From NCBI GenBank assembly GCA_049999725.1, contig JBNGIS010008684.1, forward strand, positions 1 through 64,000: DNA of 64,000 nt. Direction: 5' to 3'. This document shows, one piece after another, positions 44,301-55,970 of the stretch. Both the position numbers and the translations under genes were made by a program. The stretch is from Haplomitrium mnioides. Its lineage: Eukaryota; Marchantiophyta; Haplomitriopsida; Calobryales. The notes under the pieces were generated by a model that worked only from the letters and a program-made list of their open reading frames with translations, was not told the origin of the DNA and made no database searches. Every line of letters starts with the position of its first letter. Within the stretch, counting starts at the first letter, position 1.

Positions 44301-45052
44301 AAACTATCTAGAGAAGGGTGCATGAGTGGTTGCTGTAGAGAAGGTTGGAAGGCAGCTGAAGATTGAGAAAAGAAGTATCAGTGGTGGAATCAGTCAAGAG
44401 GGTCTTCAATAACTATGTTCCTCATTACAGTACATAGTGTAAATGGTTTGTATATCGAAGTATAGTTAAATTACCAATTTGCATTTAAGTTCAAGCAGCA
44501 TAATAGAATAACATATGTCAGAACAGTTGAGCAGACCCTGAGACAGCTCGGAATGGGGAGTCCAGTCCCTATGACAGCTAAATGATCTTAGAGAGAAATG
44601 CACTTTGTTTATAATTTTGTGTATAGCTTCGTGATTAATTCATATTAGAATAGCTAGGATCTGTTGTACTAGTTCTGTGACAAACCCGAGAGAGAGGAAG
44701 TCCAGACCTCTATAATTGTCTCTTAGTGCAGGACACAACATCTTTCTACCCCAATCACAAAGAAGGTGGCAGAGACTAAAGTTTTGGGTCCTTAGAATAC
44801 ACGGAAAGAATTGCACAAGGAAGACTGGGTGTGGTAAATGTGAACCTGAGCTGTACATGAATGATTTGAGTGAAGTTTGAAGAGAGTGAGTGGTGAACCA
44901 AAGGCTAATAAGGAAAGAAAGAATCTTTAAAGCCTCAAAGTGATACCTGGCAAGGGGCCATCTCAGAAAAGAACCTGAAAGCCCATAATTTGTCCCCTTC
45001 TGCATCCAAAGAGGTGACTGTGAAGGTTAAGACCGGAATCAGGGGAGTGACA
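41312..45052 (+). repeat. 3' LTR of Gypsy-1
   Basis: 3741 bp, TGTCAGCC to GTGACA, collinear with 21141-24874. The Copia-3 gag frame resumes a few bases after its end (TGCCATTGAAAAT at 45058), which independently fixes this boundary. Confidence 0.92.
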
Positions 45053-45057
45053 ATATA

Positions 45058-46110
45058 TGCCATTGAAAATTTTGAAGGTGCAGATTTTTTAGACTGGAAG
45101 GCAAAAATGCAATTAATCTTTGAGCTAAAAGTATTATGGAGGTATGTGAATGGTGACTTCCCTAAACCCAATGGCAGTCATGCCGCTGAAGAAGGGATTG
45201 CAATGTAGATGGAGGCAAATAGACATGCTCAGATTTTTATCTGCTTGAGCTTGGGTAAAAAGCAGTTTACTCAAGTAAGGACCCTCACTACTTCAAGTGA
45301 GGTGTGGAATAGTCTCAGGAAGGCCTATGAGCAAGGAGGAGTTTTTGTTGTCACATACTTGTGGAGGAAGCTCCTGAATTTGAGATTTGTAGAAGTTGAC
45401 AACATGGGTGATCACACTGCAGAGGTCAGGAATTTGGTGGAGTAGTTGTTGTCGATCAACCCATGCCTCAAGGAGAAAATGTTTGTACAAATCTTGCTGG
45501 CAAGCTTACTTGAGTCCTATGATATTTTGTTGCACTCACTAGAGAGCAATCTGAACGGGCTGACTTTAGATGAAGCAATTACCAGGAACCTGGCTGAAGA
45601 AACCAGGAGAAAGGAGCGTCTGGGTAGGCCTGATCAAGGTTCTGCCTTGTTCACCAAAGGCAAAGGGATTAGAACAAATCAAGGTGGAAAGTATTAGAGT
45701 GGGAGCAACCCATCCAGTGGGAACTGCTTTTACTGTAACAAGTCTGGCCAGATACTGTCCAAAGAAGGCAATGGGCAACAAGAGCAAAGGCAAGGCAGTT
45801 GCAAATGGTGGCAAGGATAAGCAGGACAAGGCACAAGCAAATGTTGCTGAAATCAAGAAGTTAGATGTTGATGTCAGATCAGACACTGACATCAAGGATG
45901 AGGCCAAGAAATTGGTGCTCATGGCAAGTGTTGAGAAGACATCTGAGGAAGATGTGTGGTACTTTGATTCAGGTGCCACAAATCATTGCACTTGCAGAAA
46001 AGACTGGTTCAATACACTGCTAGACATTCATCCCACAGCAGTGTACCTAAGTGATGCAAGGCATTTGATGGCTTATCAAGCTGGAAAATATCAGTCACCA
46101 TGTACCTAGG
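45058..46110 (+). pseudogene. Copia-3 gag and protease
   Basis: IYAIENFEGADFLDWKAKMQ opens the gag. TAG follows EEGIAM (45206) and again NLVE (45443), the latter shared with Copia-1. The capsid-like part reads LLASLLESYDILLHSLESN. The zinc knuckle is damaged: CFYCNKSGQ (about 45725-45755) runs directly into CPKK with the His part deleted. The protease is DVWYFDSGATNHC (Asp at 45966). Confidence 0.85.
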
Positions 46111-48302
46111 ATTAAAATCAACAAAGGAAAATTTGTCCAGGGTATTGTATGTCCCAGGACTAAGCAAGAACCTACTCTCTATTAGGTGCATGTCTGAGGA
46201 GGGTTATGGGTTCTGGATGGATAATAGTGGAGCTAAGATTTACAGCCCAACTGAGGAAATCATAGGGCAAGGCATCATGGAGAACAAGCTGTGCAGCAGT
46301 CCCCTAAAGGAAGCACAGGCCAATGTTGTGACTAGTAAAGAGAATGCCCATTTGTGGCATCAAAGACTTGGACATTTGGGATACCAAGGTTTGAGGATCT
46401 TGAGGTAGGGAAGCATGGTGTCTGGACTAGACTGTCCAGACAATGGGAGTTTGGGTTTTTGTATAGGTTGCATCAAGAGAAAACAAAACAAAATTGTTTT
46501 TCCCAAGGAAGGAAGGAGAGCAAGAAAGAAGCTAGAACTGGTCCACTCAGATGTCTGTGGACCAGTAAGTATACCTTCCTATGGAGGAGCAAGGTATTTT
46601 GTAACCTTCATTGATGATTTAACAAGGAAAACGTTTGTCAATATGATGAAGTCCAAATGTGAATGCTTTTCAAAGTTTTGTAGTTTCAAAGCTCAGGTGG
46701 AGAATGAGCTAGAAATGAAAGTGAAGATACTCCGTACCAATGGGGAAGGGGAGTATATGTCTAAGGACTTTACATGCTTTCTAAAATAGCATGGGATCAA
46801 GCACCAGCTCACAGCAAGGGATTCTCCATCACAAAACGGTATGGCAGAAAGGATGAACATGACCGTCATGGAGAGTGTAAGGAGCATACTCTATGCAAGA
46901 AACATCCAGAGGAATTTCTAGGCTGAGGCTGTGAACACATCAGTCTACCTCAAAAATTGATGCCCTACCAAGGCTGTGAGAAATATGACACCAAAGGAAG
47001 CGTGGTCAGGTAAGAAACCTGATGTCTCACATCTCAGAATTTTTGGCTATGATGCTTATGCATTAGTACCTCATGAACTAAGAGGGAAGTTAGATGCAAA
47101 AACAATCAAATGTGTGTTTCTGGGATACTGGGAGGACTGCAAAGGGTACAAGTTGTTCAATTGTGAGACAAACCAGATAATCAAGAGTCGGGACATGGTG
47201 TTTGATGAGAGATCGCCAGAGGATCTGGCAAGTTCACCTGCAGTTGGCACAGGAGCAAGTTTGGAAGTCTCCAAGGGAAAGGAGAAAATAATTGAATACA
47301 CAAGTGACATGCCAGACACCTCACATTCTGGGACAGAAATTAAAATTGGAAACGATGAGGGATTAATTCTAGTAGTGAGAGGACCAGTGGTAAATGAGAG
47401 AACTCTTGTAGAAGGAGAGGACGTTGAGCCAAGGCGTTCTGGGAGACTGAGCAAGCAGCCAGTGAGACTGGATCTAGCAGTGCCAGAGACATTTTCAATC
47501 AATGTGGCCGTAGCAGATGATCCACTAACACTGAAGGAGGCGTTGTCCAGGGAGGACTCTTATGCATGGGAGCTGGCTTGTAAGGAGGAATTAGATTCGC
47601 TTTATAAGAACCAAACTTGGACTCTAACTAAGTTGCTCAAGGGAAGGAAAGCTGTGGGGTGTAAGTGGGAACTGAAGGTCAAGTACCAAGTTGATGGGTC
47701 TGTGGAGAGATACAAGGCAAGGCTGGTTGCCAAGGGATTCACACAGATGGCCGGGGTGGATTATACAGAAACTTTTGCACCGGTTGCAAAGTTTTCTTCA
47801 ATCAGGTGTTTGTTGGTTGTTGCTGCGATGATGGACTGGGAGGTCTATCAAGTTGATGTCAAGACAACATTCTTGAATGGAGATCTTGAAGAAGAGATCT
47901 ATATGCAGCAGCCAGAAGGATATGTTGTGAGAGGGATGGAAAGCTTTGTCTGCAGATTAAACAAGGTATTATATGGCCTCAGGCAAGTGTCAAGGGCATG
48001 GTACCAGCGGATTGACACACATATGATGGAGAAGAACTTTAGGAGAAGCGATACAGATCACAATGTTTACAACTGGAGAGAGGGTGGGAGCATTGTGATT
48101 CTGGTCATCTATGTAGATGATATAGTGATGATCAACAATGATCTGGAGCAATTGAATCAAGTGAAGAGGGACCTGGAAGTGCCATTTGAAATAACAGACC
48201 TACAGGAGATTCACTATCTTCTTGGGATACATGTTCAAAGGGATAGATATGTAAGGAAGATAACATTGAATCAAAGGGTGTACATTGAGAAAATTCTTGA
48301 GA
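46111..48302 (+). pseudogene. Copia-3 integrase and reverse transcriptase, left part
   Basis: GAG-preintegrase LWHQRLGHLGYQ (46350), integrase LELVHSDVCGP (first Asp), then KILRTNGEGEY where the family has R-T-D-N-G-G-E-Y, so the second catalytic Asp is lost; the Glu is seen in NGMAERMN. Stops are a TAG after CFLK (46787), TAG at 46919 and TGA at 46958. From 46976 one open frame of 446 codons holds RT: GCKWELKVKYQ, ARLVAKGFTQMAGVDYTETF, DVKTTFLNGDLE, and YVDD (48110-48121). It ends when LINE-1 begins, after YIEKILE. Confidence 0.9.
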
Positions 48303-48491
48303 ATAGAATAGAATAGAATAAAATTTGATTAAAGTTACGAGCTAGCCCTAGGGCCATAAGGACTGAGAGTACAATGCGCACAAAAGTGTAGAGGGGTGCA
48401 AAAATAAAAGTAGTAAGCTAAACCATGTTTAACTGAGAACAGTTGAGTGGGGACAAACCTGCTTATGAGTCATATGCTCACTCTCTCGCCA

Positions 48492-49300
48492 CTAGTCTCT
48501 ATGTCTAATCTGCCTATTTCTGAGATCTAGATAGCATGAGTTCCCGAAGAAGAGTGCCAGCCATCGTTGATCATGATATTTGAGAAATTGTTGTACTGTC
48601 CTATTTTGTTCTACAAAAAGTCCATGAAACCTTCCCTGGATTTTATAGTATATGGGGCAACAGAAGATGATGTGGTGTTCATCTTCTGTGACTTGTAGAT
48701 TGCATTGGAGGCACAACAACTTCTCAAGTTGGACTTTGTTGTCGATCTTGGACCATTTGGCTGTTTCACATCTCAATCGATGCGATCCAATACAAAGTTG
48801 TGTAAGGGTCTGGACCAACTTAAGTGATATGTTGCTCGTCAAGTATTGTTGGATTTGCCTTGAGGGAGTGTTGTTGACGAGCGCCTTGTACTTGACAGTC
48901 TGAGATGCCGCACTGTAGGATTGCCATATGACTATGAAGTAATGTGTTGAGAGATGGTCCATAAGCACTTTTCTTGATTATTTAGGAAGATCATCTATAT
49001 CCAGTCCCCATCTATTCAGCCATTTATGGCATTGATTGTACCAATTTGTGGGGTCTCCAAGGGCTGCTTGACGAGATGCCTCCATAGCCATTGCTGGGTA
49101 TCTGGTCAGTGCTGTATCTTGGATCGATTGCAGGTATGTGACAAGTTTCATCACTGCATGTGCCTCAATGGGTATCATACCAAATTCAGCTGCCATGATG
49201 TGTAGAGTTGTGGTGGTGCGTACATTGGCCTGTCTAGTGAGGAACCTCTTAAAGGGTTTCTCACCGTGTCTCAGCCACATGGCCGGAGTTAGAGAGGGTC
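48492..49300 (-). pseudogene. LINE-1 ORF2 C-terminal region
   Basis: Minus frames from 49280 to 48978 and 48968 to 48492 read AVMKLVTYLQSIQ..., then RLRCETAKW, CLQCNLQVTEDEHHIIFCCP, a CX2C...HX4CC pattern like the C-terminal zinc-binding motif of many LINE ORF2 proteins. The end lies near the TATTC-repeat tail. Confidence 0.8.
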
Positions 49301-49301
49301 C

Positions 49302-50463
49302 CTATATTTCTGCTCCATATGTTGCTGTTGGAACAACGAAGGTATAGAAGAGGTCGATTCTCATGGGTATATGCCATATATCTTTTGCCTTGCACCAGCT
49401 GTTCAATTGGTATAAGCTGACTAGACCTGTTGTAATCCTGCGCTCGCCTCCAAAGCCCCATCCTCTCTGGGTATGTATTGGTATCCCCAAATAGGTGTAC
49501 TGGTTCATCACTTCAACATTGTCCTGCCTGAACTTGAAAGTATCCCTATGTGCTGTGGTGAGCCATTTTCCAAAGACCAGAACCTTGGTTTTCTTCATAT
49601 GGACAGTCATACCGGATTGGCTACAGAAATCGTCCAGTGTTTTTAGGTGTTGTTGGAGTCCAACCCTTGTTGTTGACATGAGAACTATGTCATCTGCATA
49701 CAAGAGAATACCAATGGTCTGGGCTAGCAGATTGGGGGCAGGGGCTCCCACATTGACCAGTACTGCCTCCAATTTGTCAATGAACAGGCCGAATAAGGTG
49801 GGGGAGAGTGGGCAGCCCTTCTTTACACCGATGTTGCAATGGATAGGCTCCAACATGCTATGATGTGTGCAGATACAGGCCAAAACTTCTTCATATAAGA
49901 TCTGAACGGTTGTGATTCAGTCCGTTGGTAGGTGTAACTCATGTAATCTAGACCAAAGCTTGTTGTGTGGAATTGAGTCAAAGGCTTTATGGAATCTACG
50001 AAATAGCAATACATACCTCCAGCACGTCTATGTTGTTCAATGATGGTGCGGATGGTGACCAGATGATCAGTCATTGAGTGATTCTCCCGAAGCTCGGCTT
50101 GTCCTTGAGCTCGTAGTTGTTGTGCTTCGCTACATTGTGTGATCTTGAAGTTGAGTATGGCCCCAAAGAGCTTCTGGAATAGAGGAATGAGCATGATGGT
50201 ATGACAGTTTGAGTGTTGGCCTTTGTCCCCAGCTTTGTGGATTGGAATGATAGTGTTGAGCTTCCACTCTGCAGGGAATCTAGCCTGTATCACCTGGTTG
50301 AATAGGTTGGTGATGGGTTGGGAGAGGGCTAGGATCCTCTTTTCAGCATTTGGGCTTGGAGCCCTAGGGAGTCAGGTGCTTTGTTGTGTAGCTTCTTGAT
50401 CGTTGCTAGGACCTCTTTAGTGGTGAAAACATCAGTTGTGGGTTTGTTGTTGGTCTAGGAGGG
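49302..50463 (-). pseudogene. LINE-1 reverse transcriptase
   Basis: Minus strand from the Copia-5 junction: VFTTKEVLATIKKLHNKAPD (N-terminal RT motif), RFPAEWKLNTIIPIHKAGDK, then frame-broken finger and palm text with YFVDSIKPLTQF. The second frame (49883-49302) has GVKKGCPLSPTLFGLFID and the catalytic LLYADDIVLMS (YADD codons at 49700-49689), then SGMTVHMKKTKVLVF and YLGIPI. This is the non-LTR type of RT. Confidence 0.9.
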
Positions 50464-51292
50464 TGTTGGAAATGTATCTCTTGCTGCTGTAAATAGTGAC
50501 AACTTGCTAATGTTAGTTGTAAAGGCTAGCTAGTATAGTTAGCTAACAGATATTTTAGAAGGGCTGCCAGGTTCCAGGTCTCCCCCTTAGACATTTATAC
50601 TTGGGACAAAGAGCAGTTAGCAATAGGCTCAAGAATAGGATATTTGTTGGTATGTCAGAAGGGGCGCCACATTCTGATGATCTCCTTACCACTCGCTTCC
50701 GTTAGTTTCCCCACTATTTTATTACGTGGCAACTTGTATGTCAGCAGAATGCTGACCTTCAATAGTATATAAAGATAAGGAGTCCTCTTAAGGATTCATC
50801 CTCAGTTATCCAAACTTTTCCTAGTGTCTCAAGAGCAGATTACGAATCAGAACGAGTTCGTGAGAAGGAGACGAATATCAGAGTGTCGAAGAACAGCTCA
50901 TCATTTCACATTTTTGGTGTTTTTGAACTAGCCAAAATAGTGTGCTTGACGAGCGACGGGCGATGTGCAAGTGCGGGCGACGGGCGAGTGCAGAAAATCG
51001 CACCTAACCTAATCGTGATTTTCGCCCCCCGCCCCCTTTTTTTTGTCAATTCAATTTCTGGTTCGAAGTTGATTACGAGAGTGTCACGATTCTGTGGTGT
51101 ACATCGCGACGTGGTTCTGGAGCATCACGATTCCACTTTCTGGGGTATCGCTATCTGCTGCCTGCATCCTTTTGACTTTGAGTTTATCTGCTATCTCCTT
51201 CGAATCATATTTCCTGTTTAGTGCTCTCTCTCTCTCTCTTTCAACAACTTATCAACTCTTCACGTGGATTTCAAAGTTCACATTTTCTAATA
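50464..51292 (+). repeat. 5' LTR of Copia-5
   Basis: TATA box TATATAAA at 50766-50773. Downstream are GCGACGGGCGA and ATCGCGA-type motifs (50945-51130), then a CT-rich tract, ending at TTCTAATA. It carries a segment (about 50545-50620) that is missing in the 3' LTR. Confidence 0.9.
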
Positions 51293-51306
51293 GGTTATAG
51301 GCCCAC
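51293..51306 (+). other. Copia-5 primer-binding site (half-tRNA iMet type)
   Basis: GGTTATAGGCCCAC, one base from the exact complement of the plant initiator tRNA-Met anticodon arm. Confidence 0.83.
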
Positions 51307-51321
51307 GAGTTAACACTAGCA

Positions 51322-54300
51322 TTGGGAGTACTCCACAAAAATTTGGAGGAGAAGATTTCCATCTTTGGAAATTGAAGATGAAGTTGGTCTTGGTGAGCCA
51401 AGATCTCTGGGAAATTACAAGGGATCCCCAAGCTGAACCGGATTTTTTCTCTGAAGAGATGTCAGGATTTGACATCAAGAGAGAGAAAAAAACGTTTAGA
51501 GAGGGCTGAGGAGAAGGCTTTAGCATCTATCATGCTGAGCCTTGATGATCATCTCTTGGAATTGGTGAGACACTGCCAGACTGCACATGAAGCCTGGAAA
51601 ACATTGTCAAACAACTTTTTGAAGGCAGAGATACCATGAACAGAATTCACCTGAAGAAGCAATTTTTCATATTTCAGATGAAGGAGAATTCTACCATCAC
51701 AGAGCATGTGATGAAGGTAAAGTCTATGGTTGGGCAGCTTCAAGCAGTGGGGTCAAGAATTGAGGAGGAGGACATTATGTGTGTCCTGCTCGCTAGTCTT
51801 CATGAAGAGTATAGCACTTTGGTTATAACAATAGAGGCAAAGGGTATTGACCTGAACCTGGAATTCCTGGTGGGCCGCTTGCTCAGTGAGGAGCAGAAGC
51901 GACTCAACAAAGAGAAGAAAGATGATTCTGCTTTTACCACTAGAGGAGATAAGAAAAAGAAAAAGCCTACAGAAACTCGAGCATGCTTCTACTGCAAGAA
52001 GGCTGGACATTTGTCCAACGCTTGCAAGAAGAAACAAGCTGACAAGAAGAAAGGAAGAGATGTGCCAAGGAAAGACAAATCAAAGGCAGCCTCCAATACC
52101 ATAATTGCCAAAGAAGACCTGTCATTTGAAGAGGAAGTGGATTACATGGCTTCACTTGGAGACACAGTAAAGGATGCATGGTACCTGGATTCAGGTGCAT
52201 CCAGTCACATGTCATCAAGGAAGGAGTGGTTCAGAGACATCATCAGAACAGATCCCAAAGTCATCAGAATGGGTGACAACTATGGAGTAAACGCAGTTGC
52301 AATGGGACATGTTTATCTCAAGGTCAAAGGAATGGGAGGCAAAGGTGCCACCCACATTCTGAAGGATGTCCTCTATGTACCTGAGATCGGACAAAATCTT
52401 GTGTCAGTAAGTGCCTTGACCAAGAATGGTTTGATGGTCAATTTTGACCAACATGGTTGTAAGGTCCTGAATAAGCATGGTAAGGTTGTTTGTGTTGGTA
52501 TTAAGGATTATATGCTGTATAGATTCAATTGCATCCCAATAGTAGAGGGAAGCCTCAATATGGCTGTCCAGGGAGAGAACATGACTCTCTGGCATCATAT
52601 GCTTGGACATTTGGGAGAACAGGGAATCAGGGTGCTCACCAGTATGGTGAGCAATATGGCTGTGGATCAATCCATGTCACTGGATTTCTGTGAAGGGTGT
52701 GTAAAGGGAAAGGCACACAAGACTACAATCAAGAAGGGAGCTGTTGGATGGAAGGCATCCAAACTGTTGGAATTAGTCTACAGTGATGTTTGTGGACCTA
52801 TGAAGACGCCTTCAATATCTGGCAACAGATATTTTATAACATTCACAGATGATAAATCCAGAATGTCTTTTGTCTACTTCATGCGTACTAAAGACCAGAC
52901 TTTTGAATATTTCAAGGAATGCATGGCTAGGATGGAAAATGAAGTTAACAGAAAGATCAAGAGTAGAGGTGATTGCTCAAGATTCACCACATTAGAATGG
53001 TGTGGCAGAGAGGCTGAACATGAAAATTGTTGCAAAGGCTAGGAGCATGTTGCAAAATGCTGGTCTGGAAGGCAAGTTTTGGGCAAAGGCAGTAGCCACT
53101 GTTGTGTATTTGAAGAATATCAACTCCACAAAGGCAATTGAAGGGATGACACCTTGGCAGGCTTGGAAAGGAGTTCAACCTTCAATGAAGCATCCGAGAG
53201 TTTTTGGCTACGATGCGTATGCCTTGGTTCCTAGCACACTTTGTACGAAGTTGGAACCTAAGGCTACAAAATGCATCTTCTTTGGGTACAGTGAAGGAGG
53301 GAAAGTGTATCGACTATATAACCCAGCTATAGGCCGCATAATTAGGAGTAGAGATGTTGTCTTCAATGAGTGGGAGACAGGTAAAGGAGTGGATCTAGAT
53401 TCAAACCCTGCCCTCTCTGTTTTTTTGCAGACCTCTCCAGATGTTGAAAACCAAGGTCAGTCTTTTGGCCATCAACTTGCAGAAGAAGAATCAAATACCC
53501 AAGAGGAGTATGAAGAAATTGAAGAGGTGACATCACAACCTGTGAGGAGATTACAGAGACTTCAAAAACTGATTGTCCGGCTTGGAATAAAAGAATGTAA
53601 TGCAAATATCGCTCTTGAGCCAGAACCAACTATCCTGAGACAGGCCATGGAACGAGATGATGCGACACAATGGGAGCAGGCTACAAAAGAGGAGTTCCAA
53701 TCCTTGATAAAGAATAGGACTTTGATTCTGGCAGATTTACCCAAAGGCAAGAAACCTGTAGGGTGCAAGTGGGTGTTCAAGCTCAAGCGTGGAGCAACGA
53801 ATGAAATCACCAAGTACAAGGCACACTTGGTGGCCAAAGGATGTCTGCAAAAAGAAGGTATAGACTTTCAGGAAACATTCGCCCCAGTGGTGAAGATGAC
53901 ATCAATCCGTTGCTTGATGGCCATAGCAGCAGAGATGAACTAGGAGATTCATCATATGGATGTGAAGTCGGCTTTCCTGAATGGAGATCTCAGAGAACAG
54001 ATCTATATGGTGCCACCTGAAGGGTTTAAAGCACCTGGAGAGGAAGACAAGGTATGTCTTCTCAAAAAGTCTTTGTATGGACTGAAACAGTCCTCAAGAG
54101 CATGGTATGAGAAGATAGACCAGTACCTACAAAGTGATGAATATTCTAGATGCACATCCGATCACAGTGTGTATTGCTCAATGGTAAAGGGGTCTATCAT
54201 CATAATCATTGTGTACGTAGACGACCTGCTGTTATTCAGTGACAATCTGGACTTGTTGCGCAGCGTGAAGCATGGTCTGAGTACCCTCTTTGAAATGGTG

Positions 54301-55185
54301 GACCTTGGGGAGGTGAACTATATCTTGAGGATACATATGATTAGAGACATGGATGTAGGGAGCATTGAGCTCCATCAGCTAGGGTACATTGATTCAATTC
54401 TAAAGGAATTCATGATGGAAGAAGCAAAGCCTGCAATTACACCTTTTGAAGCTGGTTGCAAACTGTCAAAGGAAATGGAAGCAAAGGATGAGAAAGAAAA
54501 GGCAGACATGGCAAAGGTTCTATACAGACGTGCAATAGGGAAATTAATGTATGCCATGCTAGAAACAAGGCTAGACCTAGCATATTCAGTAGGAGCTCTA
54601 AGTAGGTTCATGGATAACCTAGGTCAGCAACACTGGAAGGCAGCTAAGCGAGTTATAAGGTACTTGAAAGGTATAAGGAATCTTGGTATCACCTACCGGG
54701 GTGGTAAAGGGATCAAACTCACTGGCTACTGTGATGCAAATTAGGGAGGAGAACAAGACAAAAAGAGATCTACCTCTGGATACATGTTTACAGTACGAGA
54801 CGGGGCTATCTCTTAGAGCAGTAAGTTGCAGAAGACCACTGCCCTTTCAACTACCAAAGTTGAGAACATGGCATTGACACATGCCAGTAAAGAAACTGTG
54901 TGGCTACGCAGGTTGCTTGAAGAGATTGGATTCAAGCAATGCACACCTACCACAATTGAGTGTGATAACCAAGGATGCATGAAACTGGCCATCAACCCAG
55001 TTCATCATCCAAGGACAAAACACATTGATATTCAGTACCACTTCATAAGAGACTTGATTGGAAATGAGGTGGAACTGGAATATTGTATGTCAGAAGAGAT
55101 GGCAACTGATTTTCTCACCAAAGCATTACCAAGAGAACAGCACTTCAAGCTAATCAAAAAAATTGGCATATACATCAACATGTGA
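51322..55185 (+). pseudogene. Copia-5 gag-pol polyprotein, broken
   Basis: Gag opens FGGEDFHLWKLKMKLVL; a run of seven A at about 51490 shifts the frame and TGA stops follow. From 51636 one 468-codon frame holds capsid, zinc knuckle CFYCKKAGHLSNAC (51984-52025), protease DSGASSHM (Asp at 52188), GAG-preintegrase LWHHMLGHLGEQ and integrase start VYSDVCGPMKTPSISGNRYF. The integrase then jumps from VNRKIKS into text that belongs about 30 residues later, removing the second catalytic Asp region. RT: GCKWVFKLKRG, VAKGCLQKEGIDFQETF, TAG for Trp at 53941, DVKSAFLNGDL, YVDD (54214-54225). RNase H: GYCDAN followed by TAG, ISxSSKLQ with TAG, ECDNQGCMKLAINP. It ends at 55185. Confidence 0.9.
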
Positions 55186-55195
55186 TAAGTGGGAG

Positions 55196-55970
55196 TGTTG
55201 GAAATGTATCTCTTGCTGCTGTAAATAGTGACAACTAGTTAATGTTAGTTGTAAAGGCTAGCTAGTATAGTTAGCTAATAGTAATAGGCTCAAGAATATG
55301 ATATTTGTTGGTATGTCAGAAGGGGTGCCGCATTTTGGTGATCCTCTTACCACTCGCTTTCGTTAGTTGCCCCACTCTTTTATTACGGGGCAACTTGTAT
55401 GTCAGCAGAATGCTGACCTTCAATAGTATATAAAGATAATGAGTCCTCTTAAGGATTCATCCTCAGTTATCCTAACTTTTCCTAGTGTCCTAAGAGCAGA
55501 TTACGAATCAGAACGAGTTCGTGAGAAGGAGACGAATATCATAGTGTCGAAGAACAGCTCATCATTTCACGTTTTTGGTGTTTTCGAACTAGCCAAAATA
55601 GTGTGCTTGACGAGCAACGGGCAACGTACGAGTGCGGGCGATGAGCAAGTGCAAACGACGGGCGAGTGCAGAAAATCGCGTCTAGCCTAATCGCAATTTT
55701 TGCCCCCGCCCCCCCCCCCCCCAATTTTGTCGATTCGATCTCTAGTTCAAAGCTGATTACGGGAGCATCGCGATTCCATGGTGTACATCACGACCTGGTT
55801 CTGGAGCATCGCGATTCCACTTTCTGGGGTATCGCGATCTGTTGTCTGCATCATTTTGACTCTGAGTTTATCTGCTATCTCCTTTGAATCATATTTCTTG
55901 TTTAGTGCTCTCTCTCTTTCAACAGCTTATCAACTCTTCACGTGGATTTCAAAGTTTATATTTTCTAATA
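55196..55970 (+). repeat. 3' LTR of Copia-5
   Basis: 775 bp, preceded by the polypurine tract AAGTGGGAG. It lacks about 75 bases present in the 5' LTR just after the first 80 bases, and has a run of 14 C at 55709-55722. Confidence 0.9.

Larger units (their letters stand above)
21141..45052 (+). mobile_element. Gypsy-1, Ty3-Gypsy element with 3.7-kb LTRs
   Basis: Plus-strand element bounded by TGTCA...TGACA inverted ends and near-identical target duplications ATGTA (21136-21140) and ATATA (45053-45057). LTRs are 21141-24874 and 41312-45052. The internal part has gag with zinc knuckle, aspartic protease, RT, RNase H and integrase in that order, the Ty3-Gypsy order. No chromodomain is visible after the integrase, so it is a non-chromovirus; the very long LTRs recall Athila/Tat/Ogre-type elements, though assignment needs an RT tree. 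It is split by Gypsy-2 in the protease and by Copia-4 between protease and RT. Its own length is about 13.6 kb. Confidence 0.9.
50464..55970 (+). mobile_element. Copia-5 inside LINE-1
   Basis: 5.5-kb plus-strand Ty1-Copia element, TGTTGGAAATG...CTAATA, with flanks GAGGG (50459-50463) and GGGGG (55971-55975), a 4-of-5 target duplication. It is closely related to Copia-2. The LINE-1 frame resumes on the other side. LTRs are 829 and 775 bp. All coding domains are present except a piece of the integrase. Confidence 0.9.

Noticed and set aside
49495-49863. Plus-strand 122-codon ORF inside LINE-1
   Set aside because: It lies opposite the minus-strand RT with its YADD motif and is a shadow frame.
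55709-55722. Run of 14 C in the Copia-5 3' LTR as a functional G-quadruplex
   Set aside because: The 5' LTR has a shorter C run here, so slippage or an assembly error is the simpler reading.
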